Origin: Flavobacterium sp.
Lineage (GTDB): Bacteria; Bacteroidota; Bacteroidia; Flavobacteriales; Flavobacteriaceae
Direction of reading: 5' to 3'
NCBI RefSeq assembly: GCF_024710485.1
Contig: NZ_JANJUQ010000045.1
Span: 79,762-143,761 of the forward strand
DNA length: 64,000 nt
The notes under the pieces: generated by a model
Told to the model about the DNA's origin: nothing
Seen by the model: only the letters and a program-made list of their open reading frames with translations
Database searches by the model: none
Shown here: piece by piece, positions 39,601 through 49,047 of the stretch
Position numbering within the stretch: position 1 is the first letter of the stretch
How the letters are laid out: every line of letters starts with the position of its first letter
Position numbers and translations under genes: made by a program

Positions 39601-40794
39601 ATGAACATTCACGAATATCAAGGAAAAGAAATTTTAGCCAGTTACGGTGTAAGAGTGCAACGCGGCATTGTGGCTAACAGTCCGGTTGAAGCAGTCGCAG
39701 CTGCCAAACAATTAACAGCAGAAACCGGAACAGGATGGCACGTTATTAAAGCGCAAATTCATGCCGGAGGTAGAGGAAAAGGCGGCGGCGTAAAATTGGC
39801 CAAAAACTTGCAACAAGTAGAAGAGTTGTCAGAGCAAATCATCGGGATGATGCTGAAAACACCTCAAACACCGCCGGAAGGTAAAAAAGTACACAAAGTA
39901 TTGGTAGCTGAAGATGTTTACTATCCCGGAGAAAGTGAAACCCAAGAGTTCTACATGTCGGTTTTATTGAATAGAGCCAAAGGAAGAAACATGATTATGT
40001 ATTCAACCGAAGGCGGAATGGACATTGAAGAAGTAGCCGAACACACACCACATTTAATTTTTACTGAAGAAATTGATCCTGCTGTAGGATTGCAAGGTTT
40101 CCAAGCCAGAAGAATTGCTTTCAATTTAGGGCTTTCAGGAAATGCGTTCAAAGAAATGGTGAAGTTCGTTGAGTCTTTGTACAACGCTTACATTGGTTCT
40201 GATGCTTCTATGTTTGAAATCAATCCGGTTTTAAAAACTTCTGACAACAAAATTATGGCTGTTGATGCCAAGGTGAATATTGATGATAACGCTTTGTTCA
40301 GACAACCTAAATATGCTGACATGCGCGACATTCGTGAGGAAAATCCAATCGAAGTGGAAGCGAAAGAAGTTGGATTAAACTACGTTGACCTTGACGGAAC
40401 GGTAGGTTGTATGGTAAACGGTGCCGGATTGGCTATGGCTACCATGGACTTAATCAAATACGCAGGTTTCGAGCCGGCTAACTTCTTAGACGTTGGAGGA
40501 ACTGCAGATGCTAAACGTGTTGAAACAGCTTTCCGTATCATCTTAAAAGATCCTAATGTAAAAGCTATTTTGATTAACATCTTCGGTGGTATCGTACGTT
40601 GTGACCGTGTAGCTCAAGGTGTTGTTGATGCTTACAAAAACATGGGCGATGCGATTAAAGTGCCGATTATTGTTCGTTTACAAGGAACCAATGCGGAAAT
40701 TGCTAAAGAATTAATCGACAATTCCGGTATGCCAATTTTATCTGCGGTACAATTCCAAGAAGCAGCCGACCAAGTGAAAGCAGCTTTATCTTAA
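39601..40794 (+). CDS. sucC: succinyl-CoA synthetase subunit beta
   Basis: SucC forms the nucleotide-binding subunit of the TCA-cycle enzyme that makes ATP or GTP from succinyl-CoA. From ATG 39601 ([17 protein letters not shown]) it has 397 residues; an ATG-type start at 39523 would precede the promoter box. It shows the ATP-grasp segment [20 protein letters not shown] and the C-terminal [15 protein letters not shown]. sucD is not adjacent, and a terminator follows directly. Confidence 0.97.
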   Translation: MNIHEYQGKEILASYGVRVQRGIVANSPVEAVAAAKQLTAETGTGWHVIKAQIHAGGRGKGGGVKLAKNLQQVEELSEQIIGMMLKTPQTPPEGKKVHKVLVAEDVYYPGESETQEFYMSVLLNRAKGRNMIMYSTEGGMDIEEVAEHTPHLIFTEEIDPAVGLQGFQARRIAFNLGLSGNAFKEMVKFVESLYNAYIGSDASMFEINPVLKTSDNKIMAVDAKVNIDDNALFRQPKYADMRDIREENPIEVEAKEVGLNYVDLDGTVGCMVNGAGLAMATMDLIKYAGFEPANFLDVGGTADAKRVETAFRIILKDPNVKAILINIFGGIVRCDRVAQGVVDAYKNMGDAIKVPIIVRLQGTNAEIAKELIDNSGMPILSAVQFQEAADQVKAALS

Positions 40795-40820
40795 TATTGT
40801 TTTAAACCAATACAAATAAT

Positions 40821-40846
40821 CCCGAGTTTTGGCTCGGGTTTTTTTT
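40821..40846 (+). terminator. terminator after sucC
   Basis: CCCGAG at 40821-40826 pairs with CTCGGG at 40833-40838, followed by eight T residues. Confidence 0.88.
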
Positions 40847-40909
40847 GTCAAATTCTCAACTAAAGTCGGTAAATACTCATTTGCTGTTTTTCCCTCCGAA
40901 TGGAAATCT

Positions 40910-40917
40910 TACATTTG
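40910..40917 (+). promoter_or_regulatory. -7 box candidate for the sensor kinase gene
   Basis: TACATTTG matches TAnnTTTG and lies between an upstream in-frame ATG (40900) and the chosen start at 40942, which supports the later start. TTTG at 40880-40883 is 26 bases upstream, longer than usual. Confidence 0.45.
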
Positions 40918-40941
40918 TTATATAGCATTGACTTTATTATC

Positions 40942-42903
40942 ATGAGAAAATTTTACCCTTTCATAGTGGCTTTGTGGTGTTCAGCCGTTTTTTCGGTTGC
41001 AGCCCAAAAGACCAAAGCCGACAGCTTGATAACAGTGCTTGGCAAAACCAAAAATGACATCGACAAAGCCCAATTACTCAATGCTATAGCTGATGCCTAC
41101 AAGACTTCGGATCCTAAAGCTATGAAGGTTTATGCCCAAAAAGCTTTCGATTTGGCTCAGAAAACAGACTACCAATTGGCCAAAGGGAATGCGATGTTGA
41201 ATTTAGGAAACGCTAATATTATCTTAGGCGACTATCCGAAAGCATTACGCTATTTTACTGATGCCCAGCATGTATTTGAAAATGCCGCGGCAGCTACTGA
41301 TATAGAGCAGCAAAAAGGACTGGCCAAAGCCCTGGGTAGTATCGGGATTGTCTTTTCGGAACAGAGTAATTATGCCAAAGCATTGCAGTATTATCTTAAA
41401 TCGGTCAAGATTTACGAGCAACTTCGGGATGAAGAAAAATGCGCCAAGTTGTATAATAATATCGGTATCGTATATAAATCATTGGCTTCCGATTTTAAAG
41501 CCTTGGCTTATTTCGTTAAAGCGCAAAAAATACAAGAGCAATTAGCTGATCCGAATATAGGAATTACGTACACCAACATTGCCAATGCTTATTTAAAGCA
41601 AAACAATCCGGAGAAAGCTTTTGAATACTACACCAAAGCCAAATCGGCTTTAGACCAACACCCGAATCCTCGTGCTTTGGGCGAATGGTACAACAATGTC
41701 GGTTTGTATTTCAAAATGACTAAACAATCTGAGAAAGCGATTCTTCATTGGAATAATGCCATTCAAACTTTTGATAGCATAGAAGATAAATTTGGGGTAG
41801 GCGATACGTATTTGTTGTTGGGACAATTGTATATGGAACAAAACAAAGCACAACAAGCTATTTTTTTTGCTGAAAAAGCTTTGGTGCTGGCTAAATCGAT
41901 TAAAGTATTAGAACAACAAGTGATTGCTGAAAAATTGTTGAGTGACATTTATGCCAAACAAAACAATTCGGCTCAAGCCTTGTTGCACTTTAAAGCGTAC
42001 AGTATTGCTAAAGACAGTTTAACCAACGAAGAAAACATCCGCCGAACGGTAGAAGAAGAAATGGCTTTCGATTTTGAAAAACGCGAGGCTATCCATCAAA
42101 AAGAAATCGAAAAACGCGATTTACTGTTACAAGAAGAATCCAAACGCAATGTGCTGCAACTGATATTTGCGGCGGTTTTCGGTTTGCTGCTTTTTGGTAT
42201 TGCGTTTCTGATTTACAATAGAATTCAGCTGAAAAAGAATTTAACGTTGCAAAAAGAATTGGCCGAGTACGAACAAAAAGCCTTGCATTTGCAAATGAAT
42301 CCGCATTTTGTGTTCAATTGTTTGGGTTCGATATCAAGTTTTATCGTTCAAAACGGAACCGATTCGGCCATCAAGTATTTGTCGAAATTCTCCAAATTAA
42401 TGCGATTGACGCTTGAATATTCAAAAGAATCTCTCATTCCTATCGACAAAGAAATTGAGAGTTTGCAAAACTATTTGGAACTCGAGCAATTGCGCTTCAA
42501 TAACAAGTTTACCTTTTCCATTTTCAAAAGTGATGCTATTGAAGACGATATGGCTATTCCCCCTTTATTGTTACAACCTTTTGTGGAAAATGCCATCATT
42601 CACGGTGTCATTCCCAAAAAAGAAATCGGCAGTATAGCGGTTCGGTTTACTTTAGAAAAAGATAGCTTGCTTTGCACCGTAGAAGACAATGGTATAGGGT
42701 TCAACGAGTCAAAATCGCAAAAACAATATTCGGTAGTAGCGCACAAATCGATGGCGTTGGATATTACCAAGAAGCGTTTGGAAATGATAGAATCGACTAC
42801 CAAACAAAAAACAGAATTCAGCATAAAAGAAATCAAAAATACCAACGGTGAAGCAACAGGAACTAAAGTGATTTTGCATTTACCTATTCAATATATCAAA
42901 TGA
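40942..42903 (+). CDS. TPR sensor histidine kinase, LytS/YehU class
   Basis: From ATG 40942 the product has 653 residues: signal peptide (1-21, FSVAAQ), periplasmic TPR repeats (about 45-350), one transmembrane helix (about 405-425), and a cytoplasmic His_kinase domain with His455 in QMNPHFVFNCLGS. The ATPase domain has the N-box LLLQPFVENAIIHG and the G-box VEDNGIGF. Such kinases pass phosphate to LytTR regulators, and one starts within its stop codon (ATGA overlap). The signal is unknown. Confidence 0.94.
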   Translation: MRKFYPFIVALWCSAVFSVAAQKTKADSLITVLGKTKNDIDKAQLLNAIADAYKTSDPKAMKVYAQKAFDLAQKTDYQLAKGNAMLNLGNANIILGDYPKALRYFTDAQHVFENAAAATDIEQQKGLAKALGSIGIVFSEQSNYAKALQYYLKSVKIYEQLRDEEKCAKLYNNIGIVYKSLASDFKALAYFVKAQKIQEQLADPNIGITYTNIANAYLKQNNPEKAFEYYTKAKSALDQHPNPRALGEWYNNVGLYFKMTKQSEKAILHWNNAIQTFDSIEDKFGVGDTYLLLGQLYMEQNKAQQAIFFAEKALVLAKSIKVLEQQVIAEKLLSDIYAKQNNSAQALLHFKAYSIAKDSLTNEENIRRTVEEEMAFDFEKREAIHQKEIEKRDLLLQEESKRNVLQLIFAAVFGLLLFGIAFLIYNRIQLKKNLTLQKELAEYEQKALHLQMNPHFVFNCLGSISSFIVQNGTDSAIKYLSKFSKLMRLTLEYSKESLIPIDKEIESLQNYLELEQLRFNNKFTFSIFKSDAIEDDMAIPPLLLQPFVENAIIHGVIPKKEIGSIAVRFTLEKDSLLCTVEDNGIGFNESKSQKQYSVVAHKSMALDITKKRLEMIESTTKQKTEFSIKEIKNTNGEATGTKVILHLPIQYIK

Positions 42904-43658
42904 TTACAGCTTTATTAATTGACGACGACAGCAATTTGAGGAACGGTATGAAAAGCCTATTGGCTCGTTATGCACCTGAAATTAGAATTATTGGAGAAGC
43001 CGACAGCGTGGAAACCGGCGTAACATTATTGTTGCAAAATCAGCCGCAAGTAGTGTTTCTCGACATTCATTTGGGTGACGGTTCCGGTTTTGATTTGTTG
43101 GAAGCCGTTAACCAACGCGGCAAACTCAATTCGCAGATAGTGTTCATCACGGCCCACGAGCAATATGCTATCAAGGCATTTAGATTCAGTGCCTTGGATT
43201 TTTTATTGAAACCCGTTGATCCTGAAGAGTTGCAAAAAGTCATCGAAAAGCTCAAGCAAGTCATCGACAAAAACGACAATGTAGCGCACATCGATTTGTT
43301 ATTGGAGAACATTCGGAAGAAAGTCGATAATTTCAAGCGCATTGCGTTGTCGAATTCCGATGGGATTCATTTGTTTGAAGTCAGCGATATTATCCGCTGC
43401 GAAAGCGAAGACAATTACACCAAGTTTTACATCAAAAACAGCAAACCGATACTGATTTCTAAAACGTTGAAAGAATACGAAGAATTGTTAACCGAACATG
43501 GATTTGAAAGAATTCACCAAAGTCACTTGATTAATTTGGCCTATTTGAAATCGTATATTAAAAAAGACGGCGGTTATGTGGTAATGGCAGATAATACACA
43601 TTTGCCGATTTCGCAGCGTAAAAAAGAACGGTTGAATGAATTTTTGAAGATGTTGTAG
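42900..43658 (+). CDS. LytTR response regulator
   Basis: The 252-residue product has a receiver domain (1-120) with acidic pocket LIDDD, phospho-acceptor Asp55 in VVFLDIHLGDGSG and Lys in FLLKPVDPEEL. A LytTR DNA-binding domain follows (about 145-250: IRCESEDNYTKFY, FERIHQSHLINLAYL). It overlaps the kinase gene by four bases, so the two form one two-component system. Target genes are unknown; the LRR gene 110 bases downstream is a natural candidate. Confidence 0.95.
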   Translation: MITALLIDDDSNLRNGMKSLLARYAPEIRIIGEADSVETGVTLLLQNQPQVVFLDIHLGDGSGFDLLEAVNQRGKLNSQIVFITAHEQYAIKAFRFSALDFLLKPVDPEELQKVIEKLKQVIDKNDNVAHIDLLLENIRKKVDNFKRIALSNSDGIHLFEVSDIIRCESEDNYTKFYIKNSKPILISKTLKEYEELLTEHGFERIHQSHLINLAYLKSYIKKDGGYVVMADNTHLPISQRKKERLNEFLKML

Positions 43659-43768
43659 CAAATTCTAATTCAAACGAAGTCGTTACTCATTTAACAAACA
43701 GCAACCAAAAAACGGACAGTATCTTTATAAGGTAAAACCAAAAATCAATCATAACGAATCTCTATATT

Positions 43769-46354
43769 ATGAAAAAATTATACTTTTTATTGTTTCTCAT
43801 TTCCGGATTAGCCAGTGCGCAGATTATTAATATTCCGGATGCGAATTTTAAAGCCAAGTTGTTAATGGCTAGTCCTGACAATCAAATAGCATATAGCACT
43901 AATGTCAATGGACATATAAAAATCGATTCAAATAATGATGGGGAAATACAAGTAAGCGAAGCCGCTCAAGTGACATATTTAGATGTACAGTTCTCTAACA
44001 TAAATAGTGTTGTTGGAATTGAATCCTTTACTAATTTAATTCAATTTTACTGTACCAATAATAATTTAAGTACTATTGATGTGAGTGGTCTAGTGAATTT
44101 GAATTATCTCTACCTAAGAGAAAATAATTTAACGCAAATAGATGTTAGCGCTTTAGTGAATTTAAAAACGTTAGATTGCGAAGGCAATAATTTAACCTCT
44201 TTGGATTTAAGTAGTCTAACCAACCTTGAAAATTTATTTGTTAATTACAATCAGCTTACTACTATTACGTTCAATGCTTCCGGTGTTTTTAAAAAAATAC
44301 ACTGTACCGGTAATGTTTTGACCAGTCTTGATTTGAGTATGTTTCCCACTCTAACCGAAATTCATTGTAATAATAATTTATTGACTAGTCTTAATGTTGC
44401 TAATTTGGTAAATCTCAAGACGTTATTTTGTGGTTACAATCAATTGACCTCTATTGATGTGAGTGATTTGATTGCGCTAACCTCTCTTCAATGTTTCAAT
44501 AACCTGCTCACCTCTCTTGATTTGACGGGACTTACGTCTGTTCTTTATTTTGGGTGTCAAAACAATTTACTCACTACAATAGATTTCAGCTCGCTTAATT
44601 CTGTGAGAAATATTTCTTTGGGGAATGAAGGTTTTGGAACGGTTGATTTCAGTACATTGAACAATCCGGACTTAGTTGTTGGATTTGATTTTTGGGGAGG
44701 TAATCAAACCGTTTTAGATTTGAGTGTATTGCCTAATTTGTTAAAGACTAGTTATTATTATACTAATTTGACCAGTGTTGATATCTCTCAGAACCACAAT
44801 GTGGATGAAGTTTTCTTTACAAATAATTTTGATTTGACCTACGTAAATATGAAAAATGGGAAGTTAAACTCGTCTTTTTTTAGCGTGTGCCCGTTGTTGG
44901 AATTTGTTTGTACAGATGATGTTGAAACGGTTAATGTTCAAAATCAGTTAAATAATTATGGTTTGGCATCAGTAGTTTGTAATTCTTATTGCACTTTTGT
45001 GCCTGGTGGCAATCACAATACTATCTCAGGAACTTTAACCTTAGACAGTAACAATAACGGTTGTGATGCAGCGGATGGGTTTAATCCTAATATCCGATTG
45101 AACATAGTGAATGGTCTTTCTTCGGGTTCAACATTTACTAATGCTGACGGACAATACACTTTTTACACATTGGCGGGTAATTTTACAGTAAGTCCGAATA
45201 TCGAAAATCCGTCTTGGTTTACTATTTCTCCCAACAATGCTAATTTTAATTTTGCAAATACGAATAATAATAGTGCAACACAAAATTTCTGTATTACACC
45301 TAACGGTATTCATCCTGATTTGGAAATTGTTGTTGCTCCTGTAATTCCGTCGCGTCCCGGCTTTGATGCAGTGTATAAAATTGTTTATCGCAACAAAGGA
45401 AACCAAACCTTGTCACAAGCTTACGGTATCAACTTTTTCTATAACAACAACCTGATGGATTTGGTGTCCACCAGTATAGTGCCAACTTCTGTAGTTAGTG
45501 GTGGCCTCTCTTGGGATTATGCCAACTTGCAGCCTTTTGAAAGTCGGGAGATTTTAGTGACTTTCAATATCAACGCACCAACTGATACTAATCCTGTCAA
45601 TATAGATGATGTCTTAACCTTTACCGCTTCTATCTTACCACAAGCCGGTGATGAAAATACAACGGATAATTTATACGCTTACAACGAAATAGTGGTTGGT
45701 TCTTACGATCCGAATGATATTACGTGTTTAGAAGGTGATGTGGTTTCTCCCACTGAAATAGGGGATTACTTGCACTATATGATTCGTTTTGAAAACACCG
45801 GAACAGCTGAAGCGGAAAACATAGTGGTTCGAACAGAAGTCAATCCTGCTGATTTTGATATCAATTCTTTACAACTTTTAAATACTTCTCACTCTGTAAA
45901 CGCTAAGATTACGGGGAATGTAGTAGAGTTTATTTTTCAGAATATATTATTAGAGTCAGGCGGACACGGAAACGTATTGCTAAAAGTCAAGTCGAAAAAT
46001 ACTTTACAACAAGGCGATGCCGTAAACAAAAGAGCTGATATCTATTTTGATTATAATTATCCGGTAGCTACCAATGAGGCCGAAACTACTTTCCAAGCCC
46101 TGAGTAATACCGATTTTGAGCAAGACCAGTCCATCTCGCTTTACCCTAATCCAACTAAGGATAAAGTAAATATTTCAGGCGATTTTAATTTGCAGTCAGT
46201 ACAATTGTATGATGTGCAAGGAAGACTATTGCAAACGCAATTAACCGATGGTGATGAAGTTACTTTAGACATATCGACTCAAAGCAATGGTGTGTATTTT
46301 ATAAAAGTAACTTCAGACAAAGGAATTAAAGTAGTGAAAATAGTAAAGGAGTAA
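43769..46354 (+). CDS. leucine-rich-repeat T9SS surface protein
   Basis: The 861-residue product has a signal peptide (ending GLASAQ), then PDANFKAKLL and a short DSNNDGEIQVSEA stretch like a calcium loop. Fourteen or so short LRRs follow (about 70-360; LTSLDLSSLTNLENLFVNYN pattern). A SdrD-B-like region (SGTLTLDSNNNGCD), the T9SS-associated beta domain (YDPNDITC, HYMIRFENTGTAEAENI) and a type A sorting domain (SLYPNPTKDKVNI, ending KVVKIVKE) complete it. A surface binding role is likely. It follows the two-component pair. Confidence 0.93.
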   Translation: MKKLYFLLFLISGLASAQIINIPDANFKAKLLMASPDNQIAYSTNVNGHIKIDSNNDGEIQVSEAAQVTYLDVQFSNINSVVGIESFTNLIQFYCTNNNLSTIDVSGLVNLNYLYLRENNLTQIDVSALVNLKTLDCEGNNLTSLDLSSLTNLENLFVNYNQLTTITFNASGVFKKIHCTGNVLTSLDLSMFPTLTEIHCNNNLLTSLNVANLVNLKTLFCGYNQLTSIDVSDLIALTSLQCFNNLLTSLDLTGLTSVLYFGCQNNLLTTIDFSSLNSVRNISLGNEGFGTVDFSTLNNPDLVVGFDFWGGNQTVLDLSVLPNLLKTSYYYTNLTSVDISQNHNVDEVFFTNNFDLTYVNMKNGKLNSSFFSVCPLLEFVCTDDVETVNVQNQLNNYGLASVVCNSYCTFVPGGNHNTISGTLTLDSNNNGCDAADGFNPNIRLNIVNGLSSGSTFTNADGQYTFYTLAGNFTVSPNIENPSWFTISPNNANFNFANTNNNSATQNFCITPNGIHPDLEIVVAPVIPSRPGFDAVYKIVYRNKGNQTLSQAYGINFFYNNNLMDLVSTSIVPTSVVSGGLSWDYANLQPFESREILVTFNINAPTDTNPVNIDDVLTFTASILPQAGDENTTDNLYAYNEIVVGSYDPNDITCLEGDVVSPTEIGDYLHYMIRFENTGTAEAENIVVRTEVNPADFDINSLQLLNTSHSVNAKITGNVVEFIFQNILLESGGHGNVLLKVKSKNTLQQGDAVNKRADIYFDYNYPVATNEAETTFQALSNTDFEQDQSISLYPNPTKDKVNISGDFNLQSVQLYDVQGRLLQTQLTDGDEVTLDISTQSNGVYFIKVTSDKGIKVVKIVKE

Positions 46355-46378
46355 GTCGGAGTTAAATAATTGTGGTAG

Positions 46379-46406
46379 AGGCATACAGTTTTGTATGCCT
46401 TTTTTG
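46379..46406 (+). terminator. terminator after the LRR gene
   Basis: AGGCATAC at 46379-46386 pairs with GTATGCCT at 46393-46400, followed by a T-tract. Confidence 0.88.
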
Positions 46407-46488
46407 TTTGTATATTATTTTTGCAAAATTTATCAAATTATTAACGAAAACGTTGCCGTAATTCTTTTTTATTTCATTTGTATTTCCC

Positions 46489-46496
46489 TAATTTTG
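46489..46496 (+). promoter_or_regulatory. -7 box candidate for gltA
   Basis: TAATTTTG matches TAnnTTTG, 41 bases before the gltA ATG. A second perfect match, TATTTTTG, occurs at 46416-46423, so there may be two start points. No -33 TTG stands at the correct spacing for either. Confidence 0.45.
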
Positions 46497-46537
46497 TTAA
46501 AATTTTAATTTATCAGACCTAATTCCCTTATTATATC

Positions 46538-47821
46538 ATGTCTAAAACAGCTATATTAGAACTTGATGGCCAAAAGTATGAGTTTCCTGTAATCGTAGGA
46601 AGTGAAAACGAAGCCGCCATCGACATTGAAAAACTTCGTGCTTTAACCGGTGCCATTACTCTAGATCCCGGTTATAAAAATTCCGGTTCTTGTCAGAGTG
46701 ACATTACCTTTTTGGATGGGGAAGAAGGTATTCTTCGCTACAGAGGTTATGCCATTGAAGATTTAGCTGAAAAAGCTAATTTCTTGGAAGTATCCTATTT
46801 GGTAATCTTTGGTGAATTACCAACAAAAGCACAACTTACTCAGTTTGAAAACGACATCAGAAAGTACACCTTGGTAAACGAAGAGATGAAAAACATCATC
46901 GACGGTTTCCCTAAAACAGCTCACCCAATGGGTGTTTTAGCTTCGTTAACCAGTGCTTTAACTGCTTTTAATCCTAAAGTGGTTAATGTAGAGAACGAAA
47001 AAGAAATGTATGAAGCGGTATGCAAAACCATGGGTAAATTCTTGGTGATTGCCACTTGGACTTATCGTAAAATGATGGGTTATCCGTTGAACTATTACGA
47101 TAATACTAAAGGTTATGTGGAAAACTTCATGCATTTGATGTTTGAATTGCCAACCGGACCTTATAAAACTAATCCTGTGGTGATTGATGCCCTAGATAAG
47201 TTATTCATCTTACACGCTGACCACGAACAAAACTGTTCAACTTCAACCGTAAGAATTGTTGGTTCATCTCATGCCGGATTGTTTGCTTCCATCTCTGCCG
47301 GAGTTTCGGCACTTTGGGGGCCATTACACGGTGGGGCTAACCAAGCGGTTTTGGAAATGTTGGAAGCCATTCAAAAAGACGGTGGTGATGCCGATAAATA
47401 TTTAGCTAAAGCAAAAGATAAAGATGATCCGTTCCGTTTAATGGGCTTCGGACATCGCGTTTATAAAAATTTCGATCCTAGAGCTAAAATCATCAAAAAA
47501 GCAGCGGATGAGGTGTTGAGTACTCTTGGAGTAGATGACCCAATTTTAGATATCGCTAAAAAATTAGAAGCTGCGGCTTTAGTGGATGATTACTTTGTAT
47601 CCAGAAAGTTGTATCCGAACGTGGATTTCTACTCCGGTATTATTTACCGTGCTTTAGGAATTCCGACCGAAATGTTTACGGTAATGTTCGCCATTGGACG
47701 TTTGCCGGGTTGGATTGCCCAATGGAAAGAAATGCGTATCAACAAAGAACCAATCGGAAGACCAAGACAAATTTACACCGGTTATCCGTTGAGAGATTTT
47801 GTTCCGATGGACAAGAGATAA
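46538..47821 (+). CDS. gltA: citrate synthase
   Basis: Citrate synthase condenses oxaloacetate and acetyl-CoA at the entry of the TCA cycle. It has 427 residues of the hexameric, Gram-negative type. Motifs are the N-terminal beta domain (ILELDGQKYEFPV), LDGEEGILRYRGY, catalytic His in LHADHEQNCSTSTVR and GPLHGGANQAV, and MGFGHRVYKNFDPRA. It has its own promoter and terminator. Confidence 0.98.
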   Translation: MSKTAILELDGQKYEFPVIVGSENEAAIDIEKLRALTGAITLDPGYKNSGSCQSDITFLDGEEGILRYRGYAIEDLAEKANFLEVSYLVIFGELPTKAQLTQFENDIRKYTLVNEEMKNIIDGFPKTAHPMGVLASLTSALTAFNPKVVNVENEKEMYEAVCKTMGKFLVIATWTYRKMMGYPLNYYDNTKGYVENFMHLMFELPTGPYKTNPVVIDALDKLFILHADHEQNCSTSTVRIVGSSHAGLFASISAGVSALWGPLHGGANQAVLEMLEAIQKDGGDADKYLAKAKDKDDPFRLMGFGHRVYKNFDPRAKIIKKAADEVLSTLGVDDPILDIAKKLEAAALVDDYFVSRKLYPNVDFYSGIIYRALGIPTEMFTVMFAIGRLPGWIAQWKEMRINKEPIGRPRQIYTGYPLRDFVPMDKR

Positions 47822-47841
47822 GAACATTTTTTTATATTTTT

Positions 47842-47870
47842 AAAACTTCCCGAAAGGGAAGTTTTTTTTT
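47842..47870 (+). terminator. terminator after gltA
   Basis: AAAACTTCCC at 47842-47851 and GGGAAGTTTT at 47856-47865 form a stem capped by a GAAA tetraloop, followed by T residues to 47870. The next gene begins 18 bases later. Confidence 0.92.
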
Positions 47871-47887
47871 AACCCTGAACCAATATT

Positions 47888-48976
47888 ATGAGTGGCAAAA
47901 GACTAATACAACTTGATTTTTTGAGAGGAATTGCCATTCTTTTAGTCTTACTCAGGCACAAAAAATTATTTTCCTTTACGGTTACCATGGGTTGGATTGG
48001 TGTCGATTTGTTTTTCGTGTTAAGTGGTTTTTTGGTCTCTGGTTTGTTGTTTAAAGAATACCAAAAATACGGAAATATCAAACCGGGATTGTTTTTAATT
48101 CGGCGAGGATACAAAATTTATCCCATCTATTATCTGACTTATTTGCTTTATGTTGTGCCTTTTCTTTTATATGGAGATTTAAAAATAGATAAAGTTATAG
48201 CCGACTTACTTTTTTATCAAAATTACTACAACGGTTGGGGTTATACCTATTTTGCCAGTTGGTCTTTGGCTGTGGAGGAGCATTTTTATTTGGCTTCTGC
48301 GATTGTTTTTGGGCTGTTTTTTAAAAGCCGTTACAAAGAAAAACTAATGGCCAAAATGGATGTTTATTTGATAGCCCTAATGAGTGTTATTTTTATAGTC
48401 AGGCTGTTGACGGTTTTTGCAAATGATGCTGCAAGTGTTCATAATATTACAGCAACTCATCTAAGATTAGATACATTACTGATGGGTGTTTTAATCTCTT
48501 ATTGGTATCATTTCAAATTAGAAACTTTGAAACAGTTCTTCATCCGATACCATCGCGTTTTGATGTATACAGCAATAGGTTTGCTACTATTCACTCCTGT
48601 AGTTAAAATTGAAAATTCTGTCTTTGTACAAACCATTGGTTTTGTGTTTTTATATGTTTCTTTTGCGATTATCTTGCTTTGTTTTTTATTAAGAAAGGAT
48701 ATTGTAACCCGTCTTCAAGCTGTTTTTTCGAAACCGCTTTTTGCATTGATAGCTAAAATTGGGTATTGTTCTTACTCCATTTACATTGTCCATTTGGGAG
48801 TGAATTATATTTTTAAATCAATTGTCAGATTGTATTTAGATGGCCCAATTAATCCGTTAATAGGTTTTTCTGTAACTACTGTCCTTAGTGTTGCTTTGGG
48901 GATACTAATGACGTATACTGTTGAAGCCTATTTTCTCAACTCAAGGGACAAGCGTTTCCCTTCCAGAAGTGTGTAA
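47888..48976 (+). CDS. acyltransferase 3 family membrane protein
   Basis: The 362-residue integral membrane protein starts SGKRLIQLDFLRGIAILLVL and has RH after it, the D-x-x-RG...H signature of acyltransferase 3 enzymes, which O-acylate cell-surface sugars. About ten hydrophobic segments are visible, with VDLFFVLSGFLVSGLLF and SWSLAVEEHFYL as conserved loops. The acyl donor and acceptor are unknown. It opens the glycan region but is separated by a promoter box from the next gene. Confidence 0.92.
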   Translation: MSGKRLIQLDFLRGIAILLVLLRHKKLFSFTVTMGWIGVDLFFVLSGFLVSGLLFKEYQKYGNIKPGLFLIRRGYKIYPIYYLTYLLYVVPFLLYGDLKIDKVIADLLFYQNYYNGWGYTYFASWSLAVEEHFYLASAIVFGLFFKSRYKEKLMAKMDVYLIALMSVIFIVRLLTVFANDAASVHNITATHLRLDTLLMGVLISYWYHFKLETLKQFFIRYHRVLMYTAIGLLLFTPVVKIENSVFVQTIGFVFLYVSFAIILLCFLLRKDIVTRLQAVFSKPLFALIAKIGYCSYSIYIVHLGVNYIFKSIVRLYLDGPINPLIGFSVTTVLSVALGILMTYTVEAYFLNSRDKRFPSRSV

Positions 48977-49016
48977 CGCTAAAATACTTTTATTAAAATC
49001 GTCATACTGTTTTTCC

Positions 49017-49024
49017 TATATTTG
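49017..49024 (+). promoter_or_regulatory. -7 box candidate for the glycan cluster
   Basis: TATATTTG matches TAnnTTTG, 23 bases before the ATG at 49048. No -33 TTG is seen. It could drive the following seven genes. Confidence 0.45.
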
Positions 49025-49047
49025 CTCTAATCTAAACCAATTTTCCA

